The notes under the pieces were generated by a model. It was given only the letters and a program-made list of their open reading frames with translations, made no database searches and was not told where the DNA came from. This document shows positions 33,194-43,003 of a stretch of 44,790 nt of DNA, in pieces. Each line of letters opens with the position of its first letter. The first letter of the stretch is position 1. A program made the position numbers and the translations under genes. The stretch covers positions 1 to 44,790 of the forward strand of contig JAGBKP010000207.1 of assembly GCA_017635875.1 (NCBI GenBank). Reading direction: 5' to 3'. This DNA comes from Selenomonadaceae bacterium (GTDB taxonomy: Bacteria > Bacillota > Negativicutes > Selenomonadales > Selenomonadaceae).

Positions 33194-34513
33194 ATGAAAA
33201 AAGTTATTGATTTTATAAAAGAAAATTCGCTTTTAGACAAAAAAAATATATTGGTGGCGGTGTCGGGCGGAGTTGATTCCATCGCGCTGCTGCATTTTTT
33301 GCTCTCGCTTAAAGATACGGAAAATTTAAATCTTGCAGCCCTCCACTTTGAACACGGCATACGGGGCGAAGAGTCCAAAGAAGACGCGGCGTTTGTGCAA
33401 AGTTACTGCGAAAGCAACAACGTCCGTTGCTTTATGGGCGAGGGCAACGTTCCAAAGTACGCCAAAGAACATAAAATCACTACTGAAATGGCGGCGAGAA
33501 CTTTACGCTACGCGTTTTTTGAAGATGTTTTACAAAGAGAGCATTTGGACGTAATAGCGACGGCGCATCATGCGGACGACCAAGCCGAGACCGTGATTTT
33601 AAACCTTTTGAGAGGAAGCGGCATAAAGGGGCTTGCCGCTATGCGGCCCGCGCGAGATTATATAATTCGTCCCTTTTTATGCGTAACAAAAGCGGAAATT
33701 TTAGAATACGCGAAGAAAAATAATTTAGAATATCGCGAAGATTCTACGAATAATTCAAACGAATATCGCAGAAATCGCATAAGACGCGAACTTTTGCCGC
33801 TTCTTGAAACATATCAAGCGGGCGTAAAGGAGCGACTTACAACTCTGGCGGAAATCGCAAGAGACGAAAACGACTATATTGAAAGCATAGCAAGGAGCAA
33901 AATTCACCTTTTACAAGCGGAAAATTCGGAAAAATTCAAACTGGAGCCGCCCGCTATGGAAAGGCGGATTATTGTTTCCTTTTTGGAAGAAAAAAATATC
34001 GCAACTGATTTTACGCATATAGAGGAAATACGAAAAATACTCGTCAAAGGAGAAAAGGGAAAACGCGTGGAGATAAGCGGAGATACCTTCGCGGAATTTT
34101 CATATAGCGGGCTGCAGATAATAAGAAAGGAAAATATACCTTCAGAAAAAATTTTAAAAATCCCGGGCGAAAATATTTTAGAAGATTTTCATATTAAAAT
34201 TATTGTGGAAATTTTAGACAAAATTCCCGCCAAAACGCGGCCGAACGAATATTACACGGATTTAGACAAAATTAACGGCGCAGTCGGAGTGCGTACGAGA
34301 GCGGACGGAGATAAAATAGAACTTGCTTTCGGAAAAAAAAGCGTAAAGAAAATTTTTATGGAGGAAAAAATCGACAGAAGTCGAAGAAATAAATATCCAG
34401 TGATTTTTTTTGGGACAAACGTCTTATGGATACCCCTCTTAAGAAGAAGCGTTTTCGGAAAGCCTACGAAAACCACAAAACGCATTTTATATATGAAAGT
34501 AGAGGAGATTTAG
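33194..34513 (+). CDS. tilS: tRNA(Ile)-lysidine synthase
   Basis: 439 residues. It converts C34 of the minor tRNA-Ile to lysidine so that AUA is read as Ile. The PP-loop ATP motif VSGGVDSIALLHFLL is near residue 23. The family block HHADDQAETVILNLLRGSGIKGLAAM and EYREDSTNNSNEYRRNRIR follow. The C-terminal TilS domain (about 360-439) ends in KKIFMEEKIDRSRRNKYP. It abuts hpt. Confidence 0.96.
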   Translation: MKKVIDFIKENSLLDKKNILVAVSGGVDSIALLHFLLSLKDTENLNLAALHFEHGIRGEESKEDAAFVQSYCESNNVRCFMGEGNVPKYAKEHKITTEMAARTLRYAFFEDVLQREHLDVIATAHHADDQAETVILNLLRGSGIKGLAAMRPARDYIIRPFLCVTKAEILEYAKKNNLEYREDSTNNSNEYRRNRIRRELLPLLETYQAGVKERLTTLAEIARDENDYIESIARSKIHLLQAENSEKFKLEPPAMERRIIVSFLEEKNIATDFTHIEEIRKILVKGEKGKRVEISGDTFAEFSYSGLQIIRKENIPSEKILKIPGENILEDFHIKIIVEILDKIPAKTRPNEYYTDLDKINGAVGVRTRADGDKIELAFGKKSVKKIFMEEKIDRSRRNKYPVIFFGTNVLWIPLLRRSVFGKPTKTTKRILYMKVEEI

Positions 34514-35044
34514 TTGACTTCCGATATAGAAAAAATTTTGTATACCGAAAAAGAAATTCACAGTCGCGTGCAGGAAATGGGCGAAGAAATATCGAAAGAA
34601 TACAGTGAAATATACTCAGTCGGAATTTTAAAAGGCGCGTCCATTTTTTACGCCGATTTGGTGCGAGCGGTAAAAATTCCCGTAATGCTTGATTTTATGA
34701 TGGTATCAAGTTACGGCGCAGAGTCTGTGACGAGCGGCAAAGTAGATATAAAAAAGGATTTGGAACGAGATATTTCGGGAAAAGATTTGCTAATCGTAGA
34801 GGACATAATAGATACGGGCATAACGATGAAATGCCTATCTAAAATCTTAAAAGAACGAGGCGCAAAGAGCGTAAAAATCGCGGCTTTGTTAAGTAAACCC
34901 GACAGAAGAGAAGTAGAAGTCGATATAGATTATTTGGGTTTTTCCGTTCCCGATGAGTTTTTGGTAGGCTACGGATTAGACTACGCGGAAAAATACAGAA
35001 ACCTTCCGTTTATAGGTGTGTTAAAACGAAGCGTATACGAATAA
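34514..35044 (+). CDS. hpt: Hypoxanthine phosphoribosyltransferase
   Basis: 176 residues. Purine salvage enzyme making IMP/GMP. The PRPP motif DLLIVEDIIDTGITM and the substrate part YGLDYAEKYRNLPFIGVL are visible. TTG start directly after the tilS stop, preceded by AGAGGAG. The order tilS-hpt-ftsH is a conserved Firmicutes cluster. Confidence 0.95.
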   Translation: MTSDIEKILYTEKEIHSRVQEMGEEISKEYSEIYSVGILKGASIFYADLVRAVKIPVMLDFMMVSSYGAESVTSGKVDIKKDLERDISGKDLLIVEDIIDTGITMKCLSKILKERGAKSVKIAALLSKPDRREVEVDIDYLGFSVPDEFLVGYGLDYAEKYRNLPFIGVLKRSVYE

Positions 35045-35051
35045 AATCATT

Positions 35052-35270
35052 AAAAACCGTTCTTTTCTTTCTTTTTCTTATAAGAAAAAGAAAGAAAAGA
35101 ACCAAAAGAAAGAAAAAGAATTTTAATAAAAAATAATAATGTAACATTGTTGTTTGCAATTTTATAATAAAGTTTTCTTTCTCTCTTTTCTTTTTTGTTA
35201 CTCTTTTCTTTTCTCTCTTTCTTTTTCAAAAGAAAGAGAGAAAAGAAAAAAGTAAAGAAATAGTTTTTAA
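35052..35270. repeat. Composite triplex-type element between hpt and ftsH (copy 9)
   Basis: Unit 1 (plus): pyrimidine arm about 35060-35080, purine arm about 35083-35100, linker ACC, mirror purine arm 35104-35120. The spacer includes GTAACATTGTTGTTTGC and ATAATAAAGTT. Unit 2 (minus) about 35174-35256, with the linker GTTAC between two mirror pyrimidine arms and the loop CAAAA before the purine arm. Both units are intact, and it fills the 261-nt hpt-ftsH gap. Confidence 0.87.
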
Positions 35271-35305
35271 TATGCCCTGAATAAAACAAAAAGAGGTATA
35301 AGATA

Positions 35306-37330
35306 TTGGGTAAATTTGTGCAAAATATGGTGTTTTACTTTTTGATAGTGCTTGTAGCGGTAACGTTCATCGACTATTTTTCGGCGCAAAAAACTCCGAA
35401 AAGGGTGGATATAGGTTACAGCGAGCTTTTGACGAAAGTAGACGCGGGAGAAGTGTCGGAAGTCGTCATAGTCGAAAATTTAGTAAAAGGAAAACTTGCG
35501 GACGGCACGGATTTTTCAACCATCACTCCGGGCGCGCCTAATAACGATACGGCTTTTCTAAAGACGCTTAAAGAAAAGAATGTTCCTATGAAAGCGGAAA
35601 ATCCGCCCGAACCGCCGTGGTGGACGGGTATGATTACCTCCATTTTCCCGATACTTCTTTTGGTGGGATTATGGTTCTTTATAATGCAACAAAGTCAAGG
35701 CGGAGGAATGGGCAAACTCTTCGGCTTTGGCAGAAGCCACGCAAAGATGATGCTCGCGACGCAAGGAAAAGCGATGTTTGCGGACGTCGCGGGCGCGGAC
35801 GAGGCTAAAGAAGAACTTGAAGAAGTGGTGGAATTTTTAAAACAGCCGCAAAAGTTTTACGATTTAGGCGCGAGAATCCCTAAAGGCGTGCTTCTCTTCG
35901 GGCCTCCCGGCACCGGTAAAACGCTTCTTGCCCGCGCAGTCGCGGGTGAGGCTGGCGTACCATTTTTCTCCATCAGCGGCTCCGATTTTGTCGAAATGTT
36001 CGTAGGCGTTGGCGCGTCCCGCGTCAGGGATTTATTTGAACAAGCGAAATTAAACGCGCCTTGTATCGTGTTCATAGACGAAATAGACGCGGTCGGTCGT
36101 CAGCGCGGCGCAGGAGTGGGCGGCGGTCACGACGAGAGAGAACAGACGCTTAATCAATTATTGGTTGAAATGGACGGTTTTGCGGCAAACGAAGGAATTA
36201 TCATAATAGCCGCCACCAACCGCCCCGATATTTTAGACCCTGCGCTCCTTCGCCCGGGGCGTTTCGACAGGCAGATAGTCGTCGATAAACCGGACGTTAA
36301 GGGCAGAAAAGCGATTTTAGAAGTGCATACGAAGGGCAAACCCATAGCGGGCGACGTAAATCTTGACATACTCGCGCGCCGCACCCCGGGCTTTACCGGC
36401 GCGGATTTGTCCAATCTCGTAAACGAGGCTGCGTTGCTCTCCGCAAGACGCAACAAGAAAACCATCGCTATGGCGGAACTTGAGGAATCCATTGAACGCG
36501 TAATGGCGGGTCCCGAGCGCAAATCTCACGTTATGAGCGACGAAGAAAAGAAACTCACCGCGTATCACGAAGGCGGTCACGCGCTTATAGGACTGCTCGT
36601 CAAACACGCAGACCCCGTACATAAAGTAACGATTATTCCTCGCGGCAGAGCGGGCGGTTATACGCTTATGCTCCCGAAAGAAGACCGCTCTTACGCTACG
36701 CGCTCCGAACTTATCGACAGATTAAAAGTCGCTATGGGCGGCAGAGTCGCAGAAGAAGTAGTTTTAGGCGAAATCAGCACCGGCGCGTCGCAGGATATAA
36801 AGCAAGCCAGCCGCATCGTAAGAAGTATGATAAAAGAATACGGTATGAGCGAAACATTAGGACCTATCGCGTACGGAGAAACAGACGACAGGCAGACGTT
36901 TTTGGGCAGAATGTACGGCGACGGACGCAATTATTCCGAAAACGTGGCGTCTGAAATCGACGCGGAAATCCGCAAATATATGAATAAAGTCTATAACGAC
37001 TGCCGCGATTTGGTTATAGAAAACCGCGGCAAACTGGATTTAATCGCAAACGCGCTGTTAGAACGCGAAACCTTGACGGCAAAAGAACTCGAAGAACTTA
37101 TGACAACGGGCGAAATTTCAACTCCTCTCATAAAAGAGGAAGAAGTGGTTTTGGACAAAAAAACGGAAGAAAAGAAGGAACCGCCCAAAGACGACGATAA
37201 AAAACCAAAACCGGGCGACCCTGCTTATATCGGAAACGCATTGCTCGAAAAAGTAAAAAACACTATGAAAGAGGCGGAGGAAATGACCGCGCCGAAGCCC
37301 AATTTTAACGCGACAAAATACGACAAATAA
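35306..37330 (+). CDS. ftsH: ATP-dependent zinc metalloprotease FtsH
   Basis: 674 residues. Membrane-anchored AAA+ protease that degrades misfolded membrane proteins and regulators. TM1 about 7-24, an extracytoplasmic domain, TM2 about 110-127, the Walker A GPPGTGKT (about 199-206), [13 protein letters not shown], and the SRH block [14 protein letters not shown]. The zinc site is HEGGH (about residue 421-425). The C-terminal 50 residues are charged and Lys/Glu/Pro-rich. TTG start after AAGAGGTATA. It is followed closely (21 nt) by a diguanylate cyclase gene. Confidence 0.97.
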   Translation: MGKFVQNMVFYFLIVLVAVTFIDYFSAQKTPKRVDIGYSELLTKVDAGEVSEVVIVENLVKGKLADGTDFSTITPGAPNNDTAFLKTLKEKNVPMKAENPPEPPWWTGMITSIFPILLLVGLWFFIMQQSQGGGMGKLFGFGRSHAKMMLATQGKAMFADVAGADEAKEELEEVVEFLKQPQKFYDLGARIPKGVLLFGPPGTGKTLLARAVAGEAGVPFFSISGSDFVEMFVGVGASRVRDLFEQAKLNAPCIVFIDEIDAVGRQRGAGVGGGHDEREQTLNQLLVEMDGFAANEGIIIIAATNRPDILDPALLRPGRFDRQIVVDKPDVKGRKAILEVHTKGKPIAGDVNLDILARRTPGFTGADLSNLVNEAALLSARRNKKTIAMAELEESIERVMAGPERKSHVMSDEEKKLTAYHEGGHALIGLLVKHADPVHKVTIIPRGRAGGYTLMLPKEDRSYATRSELIDRLKVAMGGRVAEEVVLGEISTGASQDIKQASRIVRSMIKEYGMSETLGPIAYGETDDRQTFLGRMYGDGRNYSENVASEIDAEIRKYMNKVYNDCRDLVIENRGKLDLIANALLERETLTAKELEELMTTGEISTPLIKEEEVVLDKKTEEKKEPPKDDDKKPKPGDPAYIGNALLEKVKNTMKEAEEMTAPKPNFNATKYDK

Positions 37331-37351
37331 ACAGTCGGAGGTGTAAACGCT

Positions 37352-39940
37352 ATGAAAAAGTGGATGATACACTTTTTTTTGTCGGCTTCGATTTATTGTA
37401 TAGCCATAGTTGTAAGTCCGTATATTTTTATTATGCCGTCGGGCGTGGTGCGCCTTACCGCTTTTATCCCTCCGCTCTTGGGTCTTATGTGGGGGCCTAT
37501 AGCCGCTGTCGGCGTCTTTGCCGGCGAAATCTTGGTGGACAACAACTGGACGCTGTTTTGGGAGGCGGTGAACAGCGGCTCGACAGACGCGGCTTTGTTG
37601 CAATTTTTATCCATTATTTACAGATGCGCCGCTTGGGGACTTATCGCCACTTATCTTCCGTATCGCCTTTGGCATTCTATCGCCATCACGCCTTGGAAAT
37701 CTCGCTTCTTTTTAAGTGGACTCACCCTTTTAAAATTCGTCGGCATAACGTTTATAAGCATGCTCACGCTTTCGTTGTTCTTTGGGCTTACCACCCATAC
37801 CAGCGAATTTGCGCGTATGGTGTCGCAGACAGACCCCTCGCGTTTTAGAGTCGTGGAATACGCGTTTTTAGTGTTTATCAATAATTTTAATATCGCGATA
37901 ATGTTCGGCGCGCCAATACTTTTGACGCTTGTGCGCTCCGGCTATAAATTCTACAGGCCTGCGCCCACTTTAAAGCAGATTCCGTCCTATTGGGAATGGC
38001 TCGATTTAACCATACCAATCTATTACTTAATGATAGCGGCTATACTTTTCCGCTCCGCGGCTTTTCTTGACAATCATATGATAGTTAGGTTTTTAGCCAG
38101 CGCGCCGCTCTTTATCTTTTGCTTAAGACCTTTTTCACCTATTAAAGAATCCAAATCAAAGGCGGAAATGTCTAAATCAACCCGTCGCGATTTGATTTTT
38201 ATGGAATTTCATATCTACGCGCTCTTTGCCGTGCTTTTCTTGGTCCTAGACTTGTCGGGGCTTATTCAAAACCTTGAAACGGTTGAAGTGTGGTGGGAAT
38301 TTAGCTCAGAAATACTAACCATAATGGCTTTCACTATGGTTGTCTTATCCCTCGCGCTTATTCACTATAGGCGTTCAATAATTATGTGGATAATGCTCCT
38401 TATTGTGGATATTGTCTTTGTCGCAACGTTTGTTATGGGCAGTATCGGGCTCAGCGCGGTAAACAATATCCTAGACGAAAGAGCGCAGGTGGATTTGGAA
38501 CAAATCGGCTTAATAGAAACGGAACACCTCGCCCGTTCCTTTGACGGCGTGCAACAGTCCGTCAGAAGTATGCGCGATTTTATGAAAGCGGGACTTCAAG
38601 GTTACGAGCGCCTATCAAAAGATACCGAGTATCGTATAAATTATGTTCGGGATGTTGAACGCGCGTCTAAAACTCTAGCGGAAAACACGGACGGATGCGT
38701 TGCGTACTATATGCGCCTTGCGCCGGAAGTAGCCAAAGAACACGTCGGTTTTCTTTGGGCGGTGGAGCAGTCCGATTTTAGGGGCAGAGAAGACCGTCTC
38801 TTTAAAAAACGCGAACTTACAGACCTTTTAAAATATCGCGAAGACGATATTGAAAGAGTAGGCTGGTATTATATCCCCGTAAATCGCGGCATCGCCACTT
38901 GGCTTGAACCGTATCAGAACAAAAACCTCGGCATCTATATGATTTCTTATGTTATCCCTGTTTACGAAAGCGGAAAACTAATCGGCATCGTGGGTATGGA
39001 TATTAACTTTAACCGCATTATCCGCGAAGTCGATCGTATGAGCGTATACAGAAACGGTTACGCGTACCTTCTCGATAAAAATAATCGCGTGCTGTTCCAT
39101 AAGGATTACGCGCCCGGTGAAAAAGTCGCGCCGAACCCGGATATGAGAGAGGCTGCGACAAACTTAAACAACGGTATGAAACTCGTTGTGGCGGGCTCTA
39201 ATCGCGAGCTTTACTCCCAGCGCAACTCAATGGTTATTAAGTTCATTATCGGAATGTTCATAATGGCGCTCTCCCTTTCGATTTTGAGTTTGCTTCTCGT
39301 AAAAAGATCCATTCGCCCGCTTATTAACGTAACGGAGGCGGCGGAAGAAATCGCGGAAGGAAACCTGGAAGTTCGCCTTCCCGATTTAGGTGAAACTGAA
39401 ATCGGAAGGCTTGTCACGAGCATTAAAGAGATGGTAGCGAAACTTGAAGTTTACGTCTATCGCGACAAACTCACGGGACTTCGCAATCCTACGGCTTACG
39501 GCAGAATGTCGAAAGATATCGAGATGCGGAGCAAAAAAGGCGCGCAGTACGCGGTCGTGGTATTTGACGCGAACGGCTTAAAGCAGATGAACGACACCTA
39601 CGGACACGAAGCGGGCAACGCGCTTATTCAAAACGCCGCGATGATTATTTGCGACGTATATAAGCACAGCCCCGTATTCAGAATCGGCGGCGACGAGTTT
39701 GCGGCTATTCTTGAAAATCACGACTACGAACACCGCGACGAACTCTTAAAGGAATTTTTGGAAGTTTCGATGAAATCAACCATTACGGTGAGCGAGATAA
39801 CTCTCCCTGTATCGGTGGCAGCGGGTATGGGCGTATATCAAGGCGACGAAAACTACGCCGCGGTCTTTAACCGCGCCGACGAAGAGATGTATAAAAATAA
39901 AATCGAAATTAAAAAGAAGTTAAATATGCCTATGAGGTGA
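37352..39940 (+). CDS. Membrane sensor diguanylate cyclase (Cache-HAMP-GGDEF)
   Basis: 862 residues. The first ~380 residues hold ten or more hydrophobic segments, an unusually large membrane module. An extracytoplasmic Cache-like sensor (about 385-620; WYYIPVNRGIATWLEPYQNK, SGKLIGIVGMDINFNRI), another membrane segment (about 628-648) and HAMP (about 650-705) follow. The C-terminal GGDEF domain (about 710-862) has the intact active site RIGGDEFAAIL (GGDEF about 778-782). I see no RxxD inhibitory site just before it. The enzyme should make c-di-GMP in response to a ligand. It starts 21 nt after ftsH behind GGAGGTG and is very likely co-transcribed with it. Confidence 0.92.
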   Translation: MKKWMIHFFLSASIYCIAIVVSPYIFIMPSGVVRLTAFIPPLLGLMWGPIAAVGVFAGEILVDNNWTLFWEAVNSGSTDAALLQFLSIIYRCAAWGLIATYLPYRLWHSIAITPWKSRFFLSGLTLLKFVGITFISMLTLSLFFGLTTHTSEFARMVSQTDPSRFRVVEYAFLVFINNFNIAIMFGAPILLTLVRSGYKFYRPAPTLKQIPSYWEWLDLTIPIYYLMIAAILFRSAAFLDNHMIVRFLASAPLFIFCLRPFSPIKESKSKAEMSKSTRRDLIFMEFHIYALFAVLFLVLDLSGLIQNLETVEVWWEFSSEILTIMAFTMVVLSLALIHYRRSIIMWIMLLIVDIVFVATFVMGSIGLSAVNNILDERAQVDLEQIGLIETEHLARSFDGVQQSVRSMRDFMKAGLQGYERLSKDTEYRINYVRDVERASKTLAENTDGCVAYYMRLAPEVAKEHVGFLWAVEQSDFRGREDRLFKKRELTDLLKYREDDIERVGWYYIPVNRGIATWLEPYQNKNLGIYMISYVIPVYESGKLIGIVGMDINFNRIIREVDRMSVYRNGYAYLLDKNNRVLFHKDYAPGEKVAPNPDMREAATNLNNGMKLVVAGSNRELYSQRNSMVIKFIIGMFIMALSLSILSLLLVKRSIRPLINVTEAAEEIAEGNLEVRLPDLGETEIGRLVTSIKEMVAKLEVYVYRDKLTGLRNPTAYGRMSKDIEMRSKKGAQYAVVVFDANGLKQMNDTYGHEAGNALIQNAAMIICDVYKHSPVFRIGGDEFAAILENHDYEHRDELLKEFLEVSMKSTITVSEITLPVSVAAGMGVYQGDENYAAVFNRADEEMYKNKIEIKKKLNMPMR

Positions 39941-39941
39941 T

Positions 39942-39978
39942 AAAAAAGGGACTGCTTAACATTTGCAGTCCCTTTTTT
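39942..39978 (+). terminator. Terminator of ftsH-GGDEF operon (bidirectional)
   Basis: AAAAAAGGGACTGC (39942-39955) and GCAGTCCCTTTTTT (39965-39978) form a 14-bp stem with a 9-nt loop, directly after the stop. Confidence 0.93.
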
Positions 39979-39988
39979 ACTTCACAAA

Positions 39989-40065
39989 CACAGGGCTTTG
40001 CCCTGTACCCACAAGGGGCTTTGCCCCTTGACCCCAGCAGGGAGCAATGCCCCCTGCACCCCATT
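39989..40065. repeat. GC-rich multi-hairpin repeat (copy B)
   Basis: CAGGGC-ttt-GCCCTG, then CAAGGGGC-ttt-GCCCCTTG, then a third stem CAGGGAGC/GCCCCCTG, ending in ACCCCATTTTTATTTTTT just before the birA ribosome site GGAGG. The second hairpin and its CCCA/ACCCCA flanks match copy A at 3.5 kb. Confidence 0.8.
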
Positions 40066-40085
40066 TTTATTTTTTTGGAGGAATA

Positions 40086-40898
40086 ATGCAAAAAACTTTT
40101 GACAACATTTTAACTAAAACTATTAAGGAAAATTTGCAAACTAAATACATAGGACAAAATATATTTTATAAGGAAGAAACAAGCTCAACCAACACGGACG
40201 CAAAAAAACTTGCCAAAGAAAATGCGCCGAACGGCTCTCTTGTTATCGCCGAAACTCAAGGAGCGGGACGCGGCAGGCTTGACAGAAACTTCTTTTCGCC
40301 AAAAGGCAAAGGTTTATGGTTTTCGCTTATACTTCGCCCGAAGTTTAAAATCGAAGACGCGCCGAAATGTACGCTGCTTGCAGCCGTTGCCGTTGCGCTC
40401 GCTATGGAGGAAACAGGCGTAAAACCTGAAATTAAGTGGCCGAACGATATTATGCGAGGAAATAAGAAATTAGTCGGCATTTTGACGGAACTTGTGACTT
40501 TAAGCGCAAATGATTATGCGGTAATAGTCGGCATAGGGATAAACGTAAATTTTACCGAAAGCGATTTTCCCGAAGATATAAGAAATATCGCGACCTCGCT
40601 TGCTATAATAAAGGGCGAAAACGTTGAGAGAGCAAAGTTTTTGCAACGCATACTGTTTTTTACGGAAGATTTATATGATAAAATCGAAACGGAAGGTTTT
40701 GGCGAAATTTTAAATTTATGGCGCAAATTTTCCGTAACTTTAAATAAAAATATCCGCGTAATAAACGCGGGGGACAAAAGGGAGATAACGGGGCGCGCTC
40801 TTGATATAGACGAGGACGGCGCGCTGATTGTAAAATCGGACGGCAAAATCATAAAAGTTTTGGCGGGAGACGTTTCTATAAGGGAAGTGGGGAATTAA
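40086..40898 (+). CDS. birA: Biotin-[acetyl-CoA-carboxylase] ligase without DNA-binding domain
   Basis: 270 residues from the ATG at 40086, which follows TTTGGAGGAATA. It attaches biotin to carboxylase carrier proteins. The biotin/ATP site is seen in [36 protein letters not shown], and [18 protein letters not shown]. The C-terminal SH3-like domain follows (about 225-270). The N-terminal winged helix of bifunctional BirA repressors is missing, so it should not regulate biotin genes. It is followed after one base by coaX. Confidence 0.93.
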   Translation: MQKTFDNILTKTIKENLQTKYIGQNIFYKEETSSTNTDAKKLAKENAPNGSLVIAETQGAGRGRLDRNFFSPKGKGLWFSLILRPKFKIEDAPKCTLLAAVAVALAMEETGVKPEIKWPNDIMRGNKKLVGILTELVTLSANDYAVIVGIGINVNFTESDFPEDIRNIATSLAIIKGENVERAKFLQRILFFTEDLYDKIETEGFGEILNLWRKFSVTLNKNIRVINAGDKREITGRALDIDEDGALIVKSDGKIIKVLAGDVSIREVGN

Positions 40899-40899
40899 G

Positions 40900-41682
40900 T
40901 TGATCTTAGTATTCGATATAGGAAACAGCAACATTGTAATGGGGACTTACGAAGGGAAAAAACTTTTAAAGCATTGGCGAATTTCAACCGACCGCCAAAA
41001 GACCGGCGACGAATACGGTATGCTTATAAACGACCTCTTTCGCTATCAAAACATTTCTATGAAAGATGTTAAAGCTATCGTGATTTCTTCCGTTGTTCCG
41101 CCCCTTGTCGTGCCTATGGTAAAGATGTGCGAAAGATATTTTAACATTACGCCTCTAATCGTAGGCCCAGATATTGAAACTGGCATAAACATTCACTACG
41201 AAAACCCGCGAGCAATCGGCGCAGACCGCATTGTAAACGCGGTGGGCGCGTACGAAGAATACGGTGGGCCTTTAATCGTAATAGACATCGGCACGGCGAC
41301 GACTTTTGACGTAGTAGCGGAAAACGGCGATTTTTTAGGCGGCGCGATAGCCCCCGGTATGGGACCTTCTGCGGACGCGCTCTTTCAGTTTACCGCAAAA
41401 CTTCCCCGCGTGGAGCTTGTGCCGCCGCCTAAAATTATAGCCCAGAACACCATTCAAGGTATGCAAGCGGGCATTGTTTTCGGCTACGTGGGGCAAATCG
41501 ACACAATAGTTCGCCGTATTAAAAAAGAATTCGGAAGAGATATGAAAGTAATCGCCACCGGAGGTTTTGCAAGTATGATTATGGGCGAATCCGATACCAT
41601 CGACGAAATCGACCACTTTTTGACGTTAGCAGGGCTTCGGGTGCTATACGAGAGAAATATGCACTTATTGAAAGCGAGGTAA
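40900..41682 (+). CDS. coaX: Type III pantothenate kinase
   Basis: 260 residues. First step of coenzyme A synthesis. ASKHA-fold motifs: the start [17 protein letters not shown], the pantothenate motif [18 protein letters not shown] and [15 protein letters not shown], then [19 protein letters not shown] start. The pair birA-coaX is common in Firmicutes and Negativicutes. Confidence 0.96.
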   Translation: MILVFDIGNSNIVMGTYEGKKLLKHWRISTDRQKTGDEYGMLINDLFRYQNISMKDVKAIVISSVVPPLVVPMVKMCERYFNITPLIVGPDIETGINIHYENPRAIGADRIVNAVGAYEEYGGPLIVIDIGTATTFDVVAENGDFLGGAIAPGMGPSADALFQFTAKLPRVELVPPPKIIAQNTIQGMQAGIVFGYVGQIDTIVRRIKKEFGRDMKVIATGGFASMIMGESDTIDEIDHFLTLAGLRVLYERNMHLLKAR

Positions 41683-41684
41683 AT

Positions 41685-42068
41685 ATGTCAAAGAGAAAAT
41701 CCTATTTGGAACACGCCGCAGTGACGGTAGAAGATATGAAGCAGAGCGTGGATTTTTTCACAAACGCGCTTGGTATGAAGATAACGAGGACAAAAGAAGA
41801 AAACGGCAAATTAAAGCAAGTGTGGCTTGACGGCGGATTACAACTCGTCGCGTTAGAAAAGGGCGAAAAACCAAAAGCGGCGCATCATTTAGGTATTGTG
41901 GTAAACGATTATGACGCCGTGTTAAAAGAATTGTTGTCTTACGAAGGCGTAACGCATATAGACGGAAAACCCGATAAGTGGCTAAAACTTCCAAACGGCA
42001 TAACTCTTGAACTGTTTCAAGAAAGACCGGACGCCATAGATAAGGTTTCAGCCGTTGAGCTGAAATAA
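41685..42068 (+). CDS. VOC (glyoxalase/dioxygenase) superfamily protein
   Basis: 127 residues with two beta-alpha-beta-beta-beta repeats. The first module starts SYLEHAAVTVEDMKQSVDFFTNALGM, and the second AAHHLGIVVNDYDAVLKELLS, ending LPNGITLELFQER. Possible metal ligands are the two His-containing strands and the Glu in TLELF. Substrate unknown. It is 2 nt after coaX and ends the operon at a strong terminator. Confidence 0.85.
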   Translation: MSKRKSYLEHAAVTVEDMKQSVDFFTNALGMKITRTKEENGKLKQVWLDGGLQLVALEKGEKPKAAHHLGIVVNDYDAVLKELLSYEGVTHIDGKPDKWLKLPNGITLELFQERPDAIDKVSAVELK

Positions 42069-42080
42069 ACAAGCAATAAA

Positions 42081-42125
42081 AAAGGCTGTGAAAGAACTTG
42101 AGAAAGTTTTTTCACAGCCTTTGTC
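42081..42125. terminator. Bidirectional terminator between the VOC gene and the repeat protein
   Basis: AAAGGCTGTGAAA (42081-42093) and TTTCACAGCCTTT (42110-42122): 13 bp with a 16-nt loop. It serves the two convergent genes. Confidence 0.93.
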
Positions 42126-42131
42126 GTCTAT

Positions 42132-42722
42132 TTAATTTTGAGCCGATTTTAAAATCTTTGCGTTCGTCTGCAAAAACGACGAAGAACCCTGCGGATCTCC
42201 CGTTCCAAAGTTCGAAGACTGATAATGCGAACGAGACGCCTTCATAGCCTTTGCGGTGTTTTCCTGCCCCTGCTGGGAAATCTGATGCACCGTTTGCTGA
42301 AATTTGCTGGAACCCGCTTTTGATTCGTTGCCGAAATTGGAAACGGAATAATAAGATTTTGCAGCCTCCGCGCGTCTTGCCGTCGCGCTGCCGCCATCTT
42401 GATTTATGCGCGAATTATTCTGTTGGAACTTGCTCGAACCCGCTTTTGTTTCATTACCGAAATTGGAAACCCCGTAATAAGACCTTGCGGCTTCCGCGCG
42501 CTCTGCGGTGGCTTCTTCGCCTTCCCTTGCAATTTTTGCGTTGCCGCGCTGAAAATCGCTCGTTCCGGCTTTTGTTTCATTTCCAAAATTGGAAACGCTC
42601 ATATTTTCATTGCTTTTATGGGCAATCTGCCCAGTAACGCTTTGCCCCACTTGGTCAACTTGGGTGTTGATATCCTTAAAGGGCATCATCTTAGTTGTGC
42701 CTGTAACAGCTAGCGCGCTCAT
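42132..42722 (-). CDS. Unrecognised protein with four 42-residue SNFG repeats
   Basis: 196 residues from the ATG at 42722, placed after AAGGGGAAGGG; an ATG 7 codons upstream lies in front of that site. The SNFG motif recurs at residues 44, 86, 128 and 170, exactly 42 apart. Each repeat runs SNFGNETKAGSSKFQQ, then a polar linker and a basic/Ala helix ending RSYY or SHYQ. The last repeat is shortened. There is no signal peptide, Cys or membrane segment; the N-terminal ~40 residues (MSALAVTGTTKMMPFKDINT) are separate. It is rich in Ser, Asn, Gln and Ala, so a filamentous or RNA/DNA-binding scaffold is possible. I do not recognise the family. It has its own strong promoter. Confidence 0.8.
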   Translation of the reverse strand: MSALAVTGTTKMMPFKDINTQVDQVGQSVTGQIAHKSNENMSVSNFGNETKAGTSDFQRGNAKIAREGEEATAERAEAARSYYGVSNFGNETKAGSSKFQQNNSRINQDGGSATARRAEAAKSYYSVSNFGNESKAGSSKFQQTVHQISQQGQENTAKAMKASRSHYQSSNFGTGDPQGSSSFLQTNAKILKSAQN

Positions 42723-42783
42723 AAACAATCCCTTCCCCTTCATAACTTTGAAATTCCGTTTTCAAAGAAAATTCCTTGAAGTA

Positions 42784-42812
42784 ATTATACATTATTAAAG
42801 ATTTTTTTTCAA
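42784..42812 (-). promoter_or_regulatory. Promoter of the SNFG-repeat gene
   Basis: Minus strand: TTGAAA (42812-42807), 17-nt spacer, perfect TATAAT (42789-42784), 62 nt before the ATG. The mRNA would have a ~55-nt leader. Confidence 0.82.
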
Positions 42813-42884
42813 TAGTAAATCAAGAAATTTTAAAAAATTTCACCAATTTGTTTAATTTACTTTCAACGCGGTCAGATTCTTAAC

Positions 42885-42955
42885 TCACCGCGAAAAACAA
42901 AAAAGCCTTACAAAAAACTTCATTTTGCAGTATTTTATGCAAGCCTTGATTTTAC
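42885..42955. repeat. Degenerate copy of the rRNA/tRNA operon terminator region
   Basis: CTCACCGCGAAAAACAAAAA followed by AGCCTTACAAAAAACTTC matches 44604-44640 closely (CTCACCGCGCAAAACAAAAA, AGCCTTACGAAAAACTTC). The stem is lost: the second arm is replaced by ATTTTGCAGTATTTTATGCAAGCC. The surrounding 42745-43003 holds the SNFG promoter and otherwise only AT-rich DNA. Confidence 0.65.
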
Positions 42956-43003
42956 CGATTCGCGCATTTTGATAATTTTTGATAAAATTTCATAAACTAA
43001 CTG

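Noticed and set aside
35050-35289. 79-codon Lys/Phe-rich minus frame between hpt and ftsH
   Set aside because: It is a direct translation of the polypurine/polypyrimidine repeat.
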